Of a stretch of DNA of 64,000 bases, positions 54,555 through 63,458 are shown one piece after another; the stretch's first letter is position 1; the number at the start of each line of letters is the position of its first letter. Made by a program: the position numbers and the translations under genes. Source of the DNA: Streptomyces sp. NRRL S-455 (GTDB lineage Bacteria > Actinomycetota > Actinomycetes > Streptomycetales > Streptomycetaceae); assembly GCF_000717875.1 (NCBI RefSeq), contig NZ_JOCT01000001.1:248001-312000 (forward strand), read 5' to 3'. The notes beneath the pieces were generated by a model. The model made no database searches. It saw only the letters and a list, made by a program, of their open reading frames with translations, and was not told where the DNA came from.

Positions 54555-56389
54555 CCGGCGCTGCCGTCCCGCCGGGCGGCCGGGCCGAGGTCACCGAGGG
54601 CGACAGGTCCACCCGGACGGCGGTGGCCACGATGTACCGGCTCACCGCCGGGCACCGCAGCACCATCGCCGTCGCCACGGTACTGACCCTCGCGGCCTCC
54701 GCGCTCGGCCTGGCCCAGCCACTCGTCGCCAAGAACGTCGTGGACGCGACCGGCCGCGGACAGGTCGTCTGGCCGCTGCTGGTACTCCTCGGCGCACTGT
54801 TCATCGTCGAGGCGGCGGCGGGAGCCGTGGGGCGCTTCATCCTGCAGCGGATGGGCGAAGGAGTCGTACGGCAGCTGCGTCACGGGCTGGTGGGACGACT
54901 GCTCCGGCTGGAGATGAGGGAGTACGACCGGCACCGGGGCGGCGACCTCGTCTCCCGGGTGACGGCCGACAGCACCCTGCTCCGGGAAGTCGTGTCGCAG
55001 TCCCTGGTGGATCTGGTGACGGGAAGCCTCGTGGCCGCCGGGGCGATCATCCTCATGGCGTGGCTCGACCCCCTGCTGCTGCTCCTGGTCGCCGCCACCG
55101 TGGCAGCGGCAGCCGTGGTCGTCGCTTCGCTGCTCACGGGCATCAGACGCGCGTCCGAGCACATGCAGAACTCGGTCGGTGCCATCGCCGCCGACCTGGA
55201 ACGTGCCCTGGTCTCCCTGCCGATGGTCCGTGTACACCGCGCCGAGGAACGCGAGGCGGCCGGCATCGGCGCCCGCGTCGATGCCGCCTACGGCGCGGGT
55301 GTGCGCACCCATAAACTCGCGTCCTTCATGAACTCGGCCGTCGAACTCGCCGTCCAGGGCTCGTTCCTCATCGTTCTGGTCATCGGCGGACTGCGCGTGA
55401 GCAGCAACGCCGGATCCCTCGGCGACCTGGTCGCCTTTCTCCTGTACGCCTCGTACCTGGTTCTGCCGTTGTCCTCCGTATTCCGCGCCGTGGGCCTCGT
55501 CCAACGCGGGATGGGCGCCTACCAGCGCATCGACGATGCGCTCCACCTGCCCGTCGAGCCCACCGCTCACCGGATCCCGAGGGACCGCACGCCCACGGCA
55601 CGGCCGACCGGGCCGTCCCACACCCCCGAGCACCCCGCCCTCGCCCTGCAGGACGTCCACTTCTCCTACGATCCGCGCCGACCGGTCCTCCGTGGCGTCT
55701 CGTTCGCCGTCCCGCACCGGCGGTATGTGGCACTGGTGGGCCGGTCCGGGGCCGGCAAGAGCACGGTGTTCGCCCTGGTGGCGCGCTTCTACGAGCCGGA
55801 TGCGGGCACTGTGTTCTTCGACGGGCTGCCCGCGGCCGAACTGACCCGGGAGGCATGCCGCCGACGCATCGCCGTGGTCGACCAGAACACACACGTCATC
55901 CACGGCACTCTGCGGGACAACATCGCCTACGCCGTACCCGGCGCCACCGAAGCGGAAGTCCGGCGCGTCATCGAACTGGCCAGACTCGAAGAGGTCGTCG
56001 ACCGGCTGCCCGGCGGCCTGTCCGCTGTCGTCGGCGAACGCGGCAGCACGCTCTCCGGCGGCGAACGCCAGCGCGTGGCCCTCGCCCGGGCGTTGCTGGC
56101 CCGCCCCGCGCTGCTTCTGCTGGACGAGCCCACCTCCCACCTCGACGCGATCAATGAATCGGCGCTCACCACCGTCATGAAGGACATCGCCCAGGAGTGC
56201 GCCCTGCTGGTCATCGCCCACCGTCTGTCCACCGTGCAGCACGCGGACCACATCGTGGTGCTGCAGGACGGCCGCACCGTCGCCGGCGGACGCCACGAGG
56301 AGTTGCTCTCCGGCAGTGCCCTCTACCGCGAGCTCGCCGAGAGCCAGATGCTCCGGCCGGGCGGGGAGCCGGGAGGCGGCACGGCTTAG
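54551..56389 (+). CDS. lasD: Lasso peptide ABC exporter, fused membrane and ATPase domains
   Basis: 612 aa half-transporter that should work as a homodimer and export (and give immunity to) the peptide. Membrane domain (about 30-320) with six helices. ATPase domain (about 370-600): Walker A GRSGAGKST, signature LSGGERQRVAL, Walker B LLLLDEPTSHLD, and H-loop VIAHRLST. ATG 54551 overlaps the protease stop (ATGA). Last gene of the cluster. Confidence 0.93.
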   Translation: MTGAAVPPGGRAEVTEGDRSTRTAVATMYRLTAGHRSTIAVATVLTLAASALGLAQPLVAKNVVDATGRGQVVWPLLVLLGALFIVEAAAGAVGRFILQRMGEGVVRQLRHGLVGRLLRLEMREYDRHRGGDLVSRVTADSTLLREVVSQSLVDLVTGSLVAAGAIILMAWLDPLLLLLVAATVAAAAVVVASLLTGIRRASEHMQNSVGAIAADLERALVSLPMVRVHRAEEREAAGIGARVDAAYGAGVRTHKLASFMNSAVELAVQGSFLIVLVIGGLRVSSNAGSLGDLVAFLLYASYLVLPLSSVFRAVGLVQRGMGAYQRIDDALHLPVEPTAHRIPRDRTPTARPTGPSHTPEHPALALQDVHFSYDPRRPVLRGVSFAVPHRRYVALVGRSGAGKSTVFALVARFYEPDAGTVFFDGLPAAELTREACRRRIAVVDQNTHVIHGTLRDNIAYAVPGATEAEVRRVIELARLEEVVDRLPGGLSAVVGERGSTLSGGERQRVALARALLARPALLLLDEPTSHLDAINESALTTVMKDIAQECALLVIAHRLSTVQHADHIVVLQDGRTVAGGRHEELLSGSALYRELAESQMLRPGGEPGGGTA

Positions 56390-56440
56390 CCCGATCACCC
56401 GCTTCGGTGGCGAGTAACGTGGAGCGCACGCGGCGGTCGG

Positions 56441-56494
56441 TTCCCGGGAGCTTGCCTTCGCGAGGTTTCCTCGGTTCGAACCCGAGCCGGGGAA
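56441..56494 (+). other. tRNA-like element: T-arm and acceptor stem without room for D and anticodon arms
   Basis: CTCGG-TTCGAAC-CCGAG (56470-56486) has the exact form of a tRNA T-arm. TTCCCGG (56441-56447) pairs with CCGGGGA (56487-56493) as a 7-bp acceptor with one T-G pair. Only 22 bases lie between acceptor and T-arm, including a short arm CTTGC-CTTC-GCGAG. It is not a normal tRNA gene. A decayed tRNA, an attachment-site remnant, a structured terminator or chance are all possible. Confidence 0.4.
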
Positions 56495-56580
56495 ACCGCT
56501 CGTCGGCAGCGAGGCGGCGTCACTGACGGTGACGACCGCCTACTCGTATCGGAGCCAGCGGAAACCCTGACGCCCGTCGG

Positions 56581-58320
56581 TCACCTGCCGCCTGCACGTG
56601 CATCGGCGGACGGGGTGCGCAGGGCCAGGAGGGCGACGTCGTCGTCGTTGTCGGCGGGGCGGACTCGGCGCAGCAGGTGGTCGGTGAAGGAGGCCAGGGG
56701 ACGGTGGACGAGGGCGGCGGCGTGCTGGCGCAGCCGGTTCAGGCCCTCGTCGAGAGTGTGGCCGGGTGCTTCGATGAGACCGTCGGTGTACAGCACGAGG
56801 GTGGAGCCGGGCGGAAGCAGGGTGACGGCGTCCGGGCGCGGGGCGCCGGCCCCGGCGCCCAGGACGATGCCGTGACCGTCGGTGAGATAGCTCGCCAGGC
56901 CGTCGCGGCTGATCAGCAGGGGCGGTGGGTGCCCCGCGTTGGTCCAGGACAACTGCCACTGCCCGTCGTTCGCCGATTCGATGCGGGCGAAGATCATCGT
57001 GGCCATGGCGACGTCCGTGATGTGCTGGAGCGCTTCGTCCAGCCGTGTGACGATCCGGCTGGGGGGTTCGTGCTGGGACCAGGCGTAGGCGCGGAGCATG
57101 TTGCGCACCTGTGCCATGCCGGCCGCCGCCTCCAGGTCGTGCCCGACGACGTCTCCGACGGCCAGGGCGGTGGACCCGTCGGACAGCGGGAAGGCGTCGT
57201 ACCAGTCGCCACCGACCTGTGAGGCGTCGGGCGCGGGCAGGTAGCGGACGGTCATCTGCAGGTCCGGGACCACCGGCATCTGGGGCAGCAGATGGTTCTG
57301 CATGGTCTCGGCGACCTTGCGCTGACGCTGGTACAGACGGGCGTTGTCCAGGGCGAGGCCGGCCCGGCGCGCGATGTCCTCGACCAGGGGGAGATCGGCG
57401 GGGGTGAAGGCGACCGGGTCCTTGGCGCGGCCCAGGGTCAGGGCGCCCAGGACCGCGCGGGTGCTGCGGATGGGCGCGATGGCCGCCGAGTGCATCCCCG
57501 TCGTGTCGAACAGCCGGCGCTGCTCGACCGCGATGCCGGAATCCGGGGTCCGCTGGTAGGTGCCGGGCCCGGCCACCGTCGAGGCCACGCCGCGCAGGGC
57601 CCTGGACAGGGGCATCGGGGACTCCTCCGGGACGGGCGGCATGGGGCCCTGCAGGTCTTCCTGGCGCACGAGGGTGCCGTCCTCGGCGTGGACGACGGCG
57701 GCACGCCACACCTCGTCGCGCTCGGTGATCAGGTCGATGACCACCCAGTCCGCCAGCCGGGGCACGACCAGCCTCATCAGGCGTTCCAGTGCCTCGTCGA
57801 CATCGAGGGTGGAGGTCAGCTGCGCGGTGGCCTCGGCCAGCAGGGCCAACCGCTCGAGTTCGGGCAGCGGCGTGGCCGCCGGTTCCGGCTCCGGCCCGGG
57901 TTCCCGGGGCTGTTCGGCGGTGTGGAAGAGCACCAGCGTGCCGGCTCCGTCACCGCCGATGTCATAGGGGGTGATCAGCCAGGAGATGGGCAGCACGGAA
58001 CCGTCTCCGCGGGCGAAGTGGTCCTCCGCTGCCTGGGCGGTCCGCCCGGCGTGGAAGGCCTGCCGCATTCCGCACCGGGTCCTCGGCAGCGGCTGACCGT
58101 GGGCGTCCCGGTGCAGCAGGTCGTGCGCGTCATGGCCGAGCATGTCCTGGGCGGACCGGGCCAGCGCGTCCTCGGCACGGGCGTTGACGGCGAGGATGCG
58201 GCCCTCCTCGTCCACGACGTAGGCGCCGGTTCCGATGGCCTCCAGCCCGCGGGTCAGCGAGGCATCGGCTGCGGCCGGGGACTTCTGTGCGGCGGCCCCC
58301 GTACGCTCCGGCCCGGCCAT
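56581..58320 (-). CDS. PAS-GAF-SpoIIE phosphatase
   Basis: 579 aa, cytoplasmic. PAS (about 20-135: GAYVVDEEGRILAVNARAE), GAF (about 165-340), and PP2C/SpoIIE (about 350-575) with GGDWYDAFPL, VGDVVGHDLEAA and YTDGLIEAPG. Expected to dephosphorylate an anti-anti-sigma factor. ATG 58320 follows GAGGAGG; the frame is open far upstream but only as a shadow of the MFS gene. Divergent from the RsbW-like ATPase at 58537, its likely functional partner. Confidence 0.9.
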   Translation of the reverse strand: MAGPERTGAAAQKSPAAADASLTRGLEAIGTGAYVVDEEGRILAVNARAEDALARSAQDMLGHDAHDLLHRDAHGQPLPRTRCGMRQAFHAGRTAQAAEDHFARGDGSVLPISWLITPYDIGGDGAGTLVLFHTAEQPREPGPEPEPAATPLPELERLALLAEATAQLTSTLDVDEALERLMRLVVPRLADWVVIDLITERDEVWRAAVVHAEDGTLVRQEDLQGPMPPVPEESPMPLSRALRGVASTVAGPGTYQRTPDSGIAVEQRRLFDTTGMHSAAIAPIRSTRAVLGALTLGRAKDPVAFTPADLPLVEDIARRAGLALDNARLYQRQRKVAETMQNHLLPQMPVVPDLQMTVRYLPAPDASQVGGDWYDAFPLSDGSTALAVGDVVGHDLEAAAGMAQVRNMLRAYAWSQHEPPSRIVTRLDEALQHITDVAMATMIFARIESANDGQWQLSWTNAGHPPPLLISRDGLASYLTDGHGIVLGAGAGAPRPDAVTLLPPGSTLVLYTDGLIEAPGHTLDEGLNRLRQHAAALVHRPLASFTDHLLRRVRPADNDDDVALLALRTPSADARAGGR

Positions 58321-58458
58321 GTCGTCGCCTCCTCGCTGATCGACCGCCCCTGCCGACTGTCGGCACGTCCCTGCGGACGTCCTCCGGGCGTCACTCCCGT
58401 GTGCCCCCTGAGGCCGAAACCAGCCCCGTGTGACTGCGGCCACTCGCGAGGCGTCCGG

Positions 58459-58483
58459 GTATGCGCGGTGTTCGCCTGGGTAA
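58459..58483 (+). promoter_or_regulatory. SigB-type promoter candidate GTAT-N15-GGGTAA
   Basis: Same layout and spacing as the site at 26359-26383; 54 bases before the RsbW-like gene. It would place an anti-sigma gene under the sigma factor it controls, a common loop. Confidence 0.4.
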
Positions 58484-58536
58484 ATGCACGGCGAAAGCTG
58501 CCCCGGACGGGGCGAACACAACGAAAGAGTCTCCGC

Positions 58537-59049
58537 ATGGTCACTCCGCTTGGGAAGCAGGCGGCGGATCGGCAGGGCGCGGACCGGCACGCCTTGCTGC
58601 GCTTCGGCGCGGCCTGGGGCGACGGCGCGGCAAGCGCCCTCGACGCGCGCCTGGCCCTGCACGCCTTCCTCGCCCGCGGTCCGCGCACCGCCCCCGCAGC
58701 GATTCCGGCCTCTCTGGCCGTGGACGCAGAACTCGTCGTCAGCGAACTGATCACCAATGCCATCCGGCATGCGCCAGGACCGTGCGAGCTGATTCTGCGA
58801 CTGTTCCGGGGAAGGCTGGCCATCACGGTGCGGGACTCCTCGGACGAACAGCCCACCGTGCGGACGGGCGACCGGTACCGCGTCGGCGGCCACGGGCTGC
58901 GCCTGGTGCACACGGTCAGCGACCGGGTCGCCGTGGCACCCCGCGGCAGGGGGAAGCAGATCACCGCCTACCTCCGCCTGGCCCCCGGCAGCGGGACGAG
59001 CGAAGGGATGGGTGACGGGGCGGAGCAGGCCGTACTGGCGGCCGGCTGA
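58537..59049 (+). CDS. RsbW-like ATP-binding protein (HATPase_c_2)
   Basis: 170 aa. Single GHKL-fold domain: VVSELITNAIRHAPGPCEL (N box), TVRDSSDEQP (G1) and GGHGLRLVHTVSD (G2). Such proteins are serine kinases and anti-sigma factors, or orphan regulators in Streptomyces. ATG 58537 has GAAAGAG 7 bases upstream. The genes on both sides are not sigma factors, so the partner is unknown. A terminator overlaps its stop codon. Confidence 0.85.
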   Translation: MVTPLGKQAADRQGADRHALLRFGAAWGDGAASALDARLALHAFLARGPRTAPAAIPASLAVDAELVVSELITNAIRHAPGPCELILRLFRGRLAITVRDSSDEQPTVRTGDRYRVGGHGLRLVHTVSDRVAVAPRGRGKQITAYLRLAPGSGTSEGMGDGAEQAVLAAG

Positions 59050-59081
59050 CCCCCGGTACTCGGCCGGAGCACCGGGGGTCA
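59047..59081. terminator. Bidirectional terminator overlapping both convergent stop codons
   Basis: TGACCCCCGGT (59047-59057) pairs with ACCGGGGGTCA (59071-59081), 11 bp, 13-base loop. The outer TGA of each arm is the stop codon of one gene. Confidence 0.8.
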
Positions 59082-60590
59082 GTTCTGCCGGGCGTGCATG
59101 GGGCTGTTGGCGACGTCGTCCGGGCAGGTGGCGTGCGGCCGACGCATCCGTCGGTCGCGCCTGTAGTCGGATGCCGCGAGGGCCAGGGACGCCGCCATGC
59201 CGACGAGCCCGGCGCCCAGTGCGGCGACGAGCGCGCCGCGGTAGTCGTCGCCGCCGCCGAGCACGAGGTAGAAGAGGCCGGGCAGCGCGGCGGTGCCCAC
59301 CGCGGCGCCGAGCCGCTGCCCGGTCTGCAGGGCGCCGCCCGCCGCCCCCGCCATGCGTACCGGTACGTCGCGCAGCGTCATGGTGATGTTGGGGGAGATC
59401 ACGCAGCCACTGCCCACGCCACCGAGGAACAGCACCGGGGCGGCGGCCCAGGGCGCGATGTCGAGGGGTGCGAAGCGGAGCAGCAGCGCGGTGCCGCCCA
59501 GCCCGGCGATCACGGCCGTGAGGCCGCCCACGGTGAGCATGCGGCCGAGCCGGTCCACCAGTCGGCCGGCGACCGCGGCCGCGACGGCCGAGCCGAGGGC
59601 GAAGGGGGTCACGGCGAGGCCGGACCGGAGCGGGGAGAAGCCCAGGCCGTCCTGGTAGAAGAGCGCGAACACCAGCCAGACACCGCTGAAGCCGACGAAG
59701 TAGAGCGTGCCGACGCCGGCGCCGACGGCGTAGCCGCGCACCGTCGTGAACAGCCGCGGGTCGAGCAGCGGCTGGCTGTCCCGGGCCACCAGGCGGCGCT
59801 GCCACCAGGCGAAGGCGGTGAGGATCGCGGCACCGGCGGGGAACATCCACCACAGCCGACCGATGCCGCCGGCGCCCGCCTGCACGAGCGGGTACATGAG
59901 CGCGAGGACCCCGAGCCCGAGGAGCAGGACGCCGGGCAGGTCGACGTGCTGCCGCCCGGACGGCCGGGTGCGGGGCAGCAGCCGGCGGCCCAGGAGGACG
60001 GCGAGGATGCCGATGGGGACGTTGACGTAGAAGATCCACCGCCAGCCCTCGGCGCCGGAGGCCAGGGCGAGGATGACACCTCCCGCGAGGGGGCCGACGG
60101 CGGAGGAGATCCCCACGGTGGCGCCGAAGAAGCCGAAGGCGCGGCCGCGTTCCCCGCCCCGGAACATCTGCTGGATGAGCGCGGAGTTCTGCGGGGCCAT
60201 GAAGCCGGCCGCCAGTCCCTGGGCGAGGCGGGCCAGGATCAGCAACGTGATGCTGGGAGCCGCACCGCAGGCCGCGCTGAAGAGCACGAAACCGCTGAGG
60301 GCCAGCAGGAAGATGCGGCGCCGGTCCAGCGCGTCCCCGAGGCGGCCGGCGGTGACCAGCGCGAGCGCGAAGGCGAGGGCGTAGCCGGAGACCACCCACT
60401 GCACCTGCGCGGGAGAGGCGTGCAGACCGCGCTGGACGGAGGGCAGGGCGACCACCACGATCGACACGTCCAGCAGGCTCATGAAACCGGCGACCAGAGT
60501 CACCCACAGGGCCCGCCACCGGCGCGGGTCCGGCTCGTGTCCCGCCTCCGGTGCACCCTGGTTCCGGCCGCCCGCCGCTGATGCCGTCAC
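59079..60590 (-). CDS. MFS drug:H+ antiporter, DHA2 (EmrB/QacA) type
   Basis: 503 aa, about 14 membrane segments. Starts with LWVTLVAGFMSLLDVSIVVVALPS, the usual DHA2 helix 1 with an embedded Asp. Motif A-like GRLGDALDRRRIFL, and motif C region GPLAGGVILALASG. GTG 60590 follows GAGGAG by 5 bases. Divergent from the second MFS gene. Substrate unknown; export of a drug or metabolite is expected. Confidence 0.9.
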   Translation of the reverse strand: MTASAAGGRNQGAPEAGHEPDPRRWRALWVTLVAGFMSLLDVSIVVVALPSVQRGLHASPAQVQWVVSGYALAFALALVTAGRLGDALDRRRIFLLALSGFVLFSAACGAAPSITLLILARLAQGLAAGFMAPQNSALIQQMFRGGERGRAFGFFGATVGISSAVGPLAGGVILALASGAEGWRWIFYVNVPIGILAVLLGRRLLPRTRPSGRQHVDLPGVLLLGLGVLALMYPLVQAGAGGIGRLWWMFPAGAAILTAFAWWQRRLVARDSQPLLDPRLFTTVRGYAVGAGVGTLYFVGFSGVWLVFALFYQDGLGFSPLRSGLAVTPFALGSAVAAAVAGRLVDRLGRMLTVGGLTAVIAGLGGTALLLRFAPLDIAPWAAAPVLFLGGVGSGCVISPNITMTLRDVPVRMAGAAGGALQTGQRLGAAVGTAALPGLFYLVLGGGDDYRGALVAALGAGLVGMAASLALAASDYRRDRRMRRPHATCPDDVANSPMHARQN

Positions 60591-60812
60591 ATGGGCTCCT
60601 CTCACCAGGTGCGCACCACGGCGAACCAAGTTCCCCCACCGACGCACGGACACACCACACGGTGCGGGCAGCCGGCCGAGGGTCTCACCCCACCGCATCC
60701 GGTCGTCACCCTGGGTGGTCGTCCGGGCGCCGCGCGAAGGGGCTCGTTTGAGCGCGCCATATCTGTACAGGCGTTGTGCTTGGGAAAGACGACCGGCGAA
60801 AGGAACGACGAG

Positions 60813-62309
60813 ATGGCGGCGCCCGACAGCGAGGAGTCGGTGGACCCCGAAGCCGTGAGGCGACACCGGATGCTCTTCCGGGCGATCGAGAAACGACGGA
60901 ATCCGAAGCTGCGCCGCAGCGACATCACCGTGACCGACGAGACGGCGGTCAAGCGCGCCACGAAGGCCGCCGCCCTCGGCAACGCGATGGAGTGGTACGA
61001 CTTCGGCATCTACAGCTATCTGGCCTCGACCATCGGAAAGGTCTTCTTCCCCTCGGGGAACGACACCGCCCAACTGCTCAGCTCCTTCGCGACGTTCGCG
61101 GTGGCCTTCCTGGTGCGTCCGCTGGGCGGAATGGTGTTCGGGCCGCTCGGCGACAAGGTCGGCCGCAAGCGGATCCTCTCCCTCACCATGATCATGATGG
61201 CGGTGGGGACCTTCGCCATCGGCCTCGTCCCCTCGCACGCCGTGATCGGACTCTGGGCCCCGGCCCTGCTGATCTTCTTCCGGCTGGTTCAGGGCTTCTC
61301 GACCGGCGGAGAGTACGGCGGCGCGTCCACGTTCATCGCGGAGTACGCGCCCGACAAGCGCCGCGGCTACTTCGGCAGCTTCCTGGAGCTGGGCACGCTC
61401 GCCGGTTACGTCGGGGCCTCCGGCCTCGTCGTCGTCCTGCAGAGCCTCCTCAGTGACGACCAGATGCTGGCGTGGGGCTGGCGCGTGCCGTTCCTGGTCG
61501 CGGCGCCGCTCGGCCTCATCGGCCTCTACCTGCGGCTCAAGCTGGACGAGACGCCCGCCTTCCAGAAGCTGGAGGGCGGCCAGGTGAAGGCGAGCGAGGC
61601 CGCCGACTCCGTGGAGACCTCGGCCGCCGCGGACCTCGGCAAGATCTTCACCCGCCACTGGCGGCCCCTGCTGCTATGCCTCGCGCTCGTGGCGGCGTAC
61701 AACATCACCGACTACATGCTGCTGTCGTACATGCCGACGTACCTGTCCGACGAGCTGGGCTACGGCACCAACCACGGGCTGCTGATCCTGCTCATCGTGA
61801 TGGTGCTTCAGATGTGCGTCATCAACCAGGTCGGGCGGCTCTCGGACCGCTTCGGGCGCAGGCCGCTGCTGATGACGGGGATGCTCGGGTTCCTCTTCCT
61901 CTCGCTGCCGTCGTTCCTGCTCATCCGGCAGGGCGGTGTCGTCCTCATCGCCCTGGGTCTGCTCCTGCTGGGCCTGTCCCTGGTGACGATGCTCGGCACG
62001 ATGTCGGCGGCGCTCCCGGCGATATTTCCCACCCATGTGCGGTACGGGTCCCTGTCGGTCGCCTACAACGTGGCCACCTCGGTGTTCGGCGGCACCACTC
62101 CCCTGGTGATCACCGCTCTGATCAGCGCCTTCGACACGACGCTCATGCCCGCCTACTACGCCACGGGGGCCGCGGTCATCGGCGTCATCGCCGTCCTGTG
62201 CATGCGGGAGACCGCGAACAAGCCCCTGGCCGGCTCCCCGCCCTCGGTCGAGACGGAGGCGGAGGCGGCCCAGCTCGTCGAGGCGCAGGCGCCTCGCCCC
62301 AAGTTCTGA
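60813..62309 (+). CDS. MFS metabolite:H+ symporter (ProP-like, MHS family)
   Basis: 498 aa, 12 membrane segments. NAMEWYDFGIYSYLAS, GPLGDKVGRKRIL, FSTGGEYGGASTFIAEYAP and LSDRFGRRPLL are MHS-family marks, closest to the osmoprotectant symporter ProP. A 50-residue polar N-terminus precedes helix 1. The C-terminus lacks the long coiled coil that E. coli ProP uses for osmosensing. ATG 60813 follows AAAGGA. Could import proline/betaine, citrate or another organic acid. Confidence 0.88.
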   Translation: MAAPDSEESVDPEAVRRHRMLFRAIEKRRNPKLRRSDITVTDETAVKRATKAAALGNAMEWYDFGIYSYLASTIGKVFFPSGNDTAQLLSSFATFAVAFLVRPLGGMVFGPLGDKVGRKRILSLTMIMMAVGTFAIGLVPSHAVIGLWAPALLIFFRLVQGFSTGGEYGGASTFIAEYAPDKRRGYFGSFLELGTLAGYVGASGLVVVLQSLLSDDQMLAWGWRVPFLVAAPLGLIGLYLRLKLDETPAFQKLEGGQVKASEAADSVETSAAADLGKIFTRHWRPLLLCLALVAAYNITDYMLLSYMPTYLSDELGYGTNHGLLILLIVMVLQMCVINQVGRLSDRFGRRPLLMTGMLGFLFLSLPSFLLIRQGGVVLIALGLLLLGLSLVTMLGTMSAALPAIFPTHVRYGSLSVAYNVATSVFGGTTPLVITALISAFDTTLMPAYYATGAAVIGVIAVLCMRETANKPLAGSPPSVETEAEAAQLVEAQAPRPKF

Positions 62310-62325
62310 CCCGCCCGGACAGGGC

Positions 62326-62364
62326 CGAGCCGGGCCGGCCGCCGGCGTGGCGGCCACCGGCTCG
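62326..62364 (+). terminator. Compound hairpin after the ProP-like gene
   Basis: CGAGCCGG (62326-62333) pairs with CCGGCTCG (62357-62364), and inside it GGCCGCC pairs with GGCGGCC. It starts 16 bases after the stop codon. Confidence 0.65.
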
Positions 62365-62767
62365 CCGAACGGGCGGCGCCGGCACCGCCGTTGTCCTCGG
62401 CACCCGCTGCCCGAGTCACCTCACGGGTACGGCGTCCGGAAACCCGTTGGCGCCGGGGGGGGGCTGGGACGACCGCATCAGCCGGGCGATGGCCGCGTTG
62501 ATCTCAGCCGGAGACCTCCAGGGCCATCGACGCACCGTCGAGGCGCGTGTCAAGGAAGTCGAACAGGCCCGGGTTCGGCTTCTGCACGATGCCAGGGCGC
62601 TCACCGAGGGATACGGGACCTGACGCTGACGTCCAGGCCCAAGCCCTCGTCACCCGGCACCGGCACCTCCCAGCCCGTCCCCCGGGTTTCCGGGTGGGCC
62701 GTGTCGCGGGAGAGCCGCAAGGGGTGACCGTGGCCTCGTCGCCCGGAGGGCACTTTCGCAATACCCC
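62365..62767. other. Intergenic region between convergent genes
   Basis: About 400 bases. A short plus-strand frame (62489-62623, 44 codons, Arg/Glu-rich) lacks a ribosome site. A G-run at 62455-62463 may reflect decay. Nothing else recognised. Confidence 0.4.
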
Positions 62768-63427
62768 CTAGCCCCGGCGTACCGTCGCGGAGGCGAAGCC
62801 GAGCCAGGTGTGCCGGTTGTTCCACCAGCACCAGCCGACCTTCGGGGCGTTGCGGCGCTCGCGGCCGTCGCGCCCGGTGCCGTTGCTGATCCAGATCGCC
62901 GGAGTGCGGGCGTCCAGGTCGCCGTTGGCCTTGCGCAGGCGGGAGCCGATGGTCATGAAGCAGCGGTTGCGCTCCAGGACCGCCGGCTCCTGGAGTAGCC
63001 AGTGGATGCCTTCGCTGAGCAGGAGGGGGGTGTGCCTCTCCTCGGTGAGGGCGGAAAGTGCCTCTTGCGGGCTCCAGTTGGCCATGCGGTCGCCGCGGTC
63101 GAGGCCGGTGACGGTGTAGAGCGGAGCGTCGGGCAGTTCGATGCCGCAGGGGGCGAAGTCGTCGACGTCGGGCATGTCGGTGACGACGAAGCCCGGTCTG
63201 CCGTCACGGCGGAGCAGCGGTGTCAGGGCGGAGGCCGGGGCTCTGTCCGGGTGGACGGCGAGCAGGGCGCCGTCGTCGCCCGCCCGGGCTTCGGCGAACG
63301 TACGGATCTCGTCGGCGGACAGCCCGGCGGTCTCGTGCACTCCCAGCTCGATCAGCCGCTCGGCCTGTGCGCTCAGGACCGGCAGTGCGGGGAGGACGGT
63401 GGACGTGTCGGGCGTGGCGTCGGGCAC
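62768..63427 (-). CDS. DUF5701-like protein, 219 aa
   Basis: GTG start with GGGAG upstream. Ends with APKVGWCWWNNRHTWLGFAS, which I recall as the hallmark of DUF5701, a family common in Streptomyces and of unknown function. The middle is acidic with DMPDVDDFAPCGIELPD. No signal peptide or membrane segment. In the same direction as, and 31 bases after, the AraC regulator gene, so possibly in its operon. Confidence 0.7.
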   Translation of the reverse strand: MPDATPDTSTVLPALPVLSAQAERLIELGVHETAGLSADEIRTFAEARAGDDGALLAVHPDRAPASALTPLLRRDGRPGFVVTDMPDVDDFAPCGIELPDAPLYTVTGLDRGDRMANWSPQEALSALTEERHTPLLLSEGIHWLLQEPAVLERNRCFMTIGSRLRKANGDLDARTPAIWISNGTGRDGRERRNAPKVGWCWWNNRHTWLGFASATVRRG

Positions 63428-63458
63428 GATGCTCCCTGGGTCGGTGCGGTGGGCGAAC

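Noticed and set aside
56441..56494. Annotation as a true tRNA gene
   Set aside because: There is no space for D and anticodon arms, and no class II layout with a matching 5' acceptor farther upstream.
62489..62623. 44-codon plus-strand ORF with an Arg/Glu-rich helix
   Set aside because: No ribosome site and no recognisable family; too short to support on composition alone.
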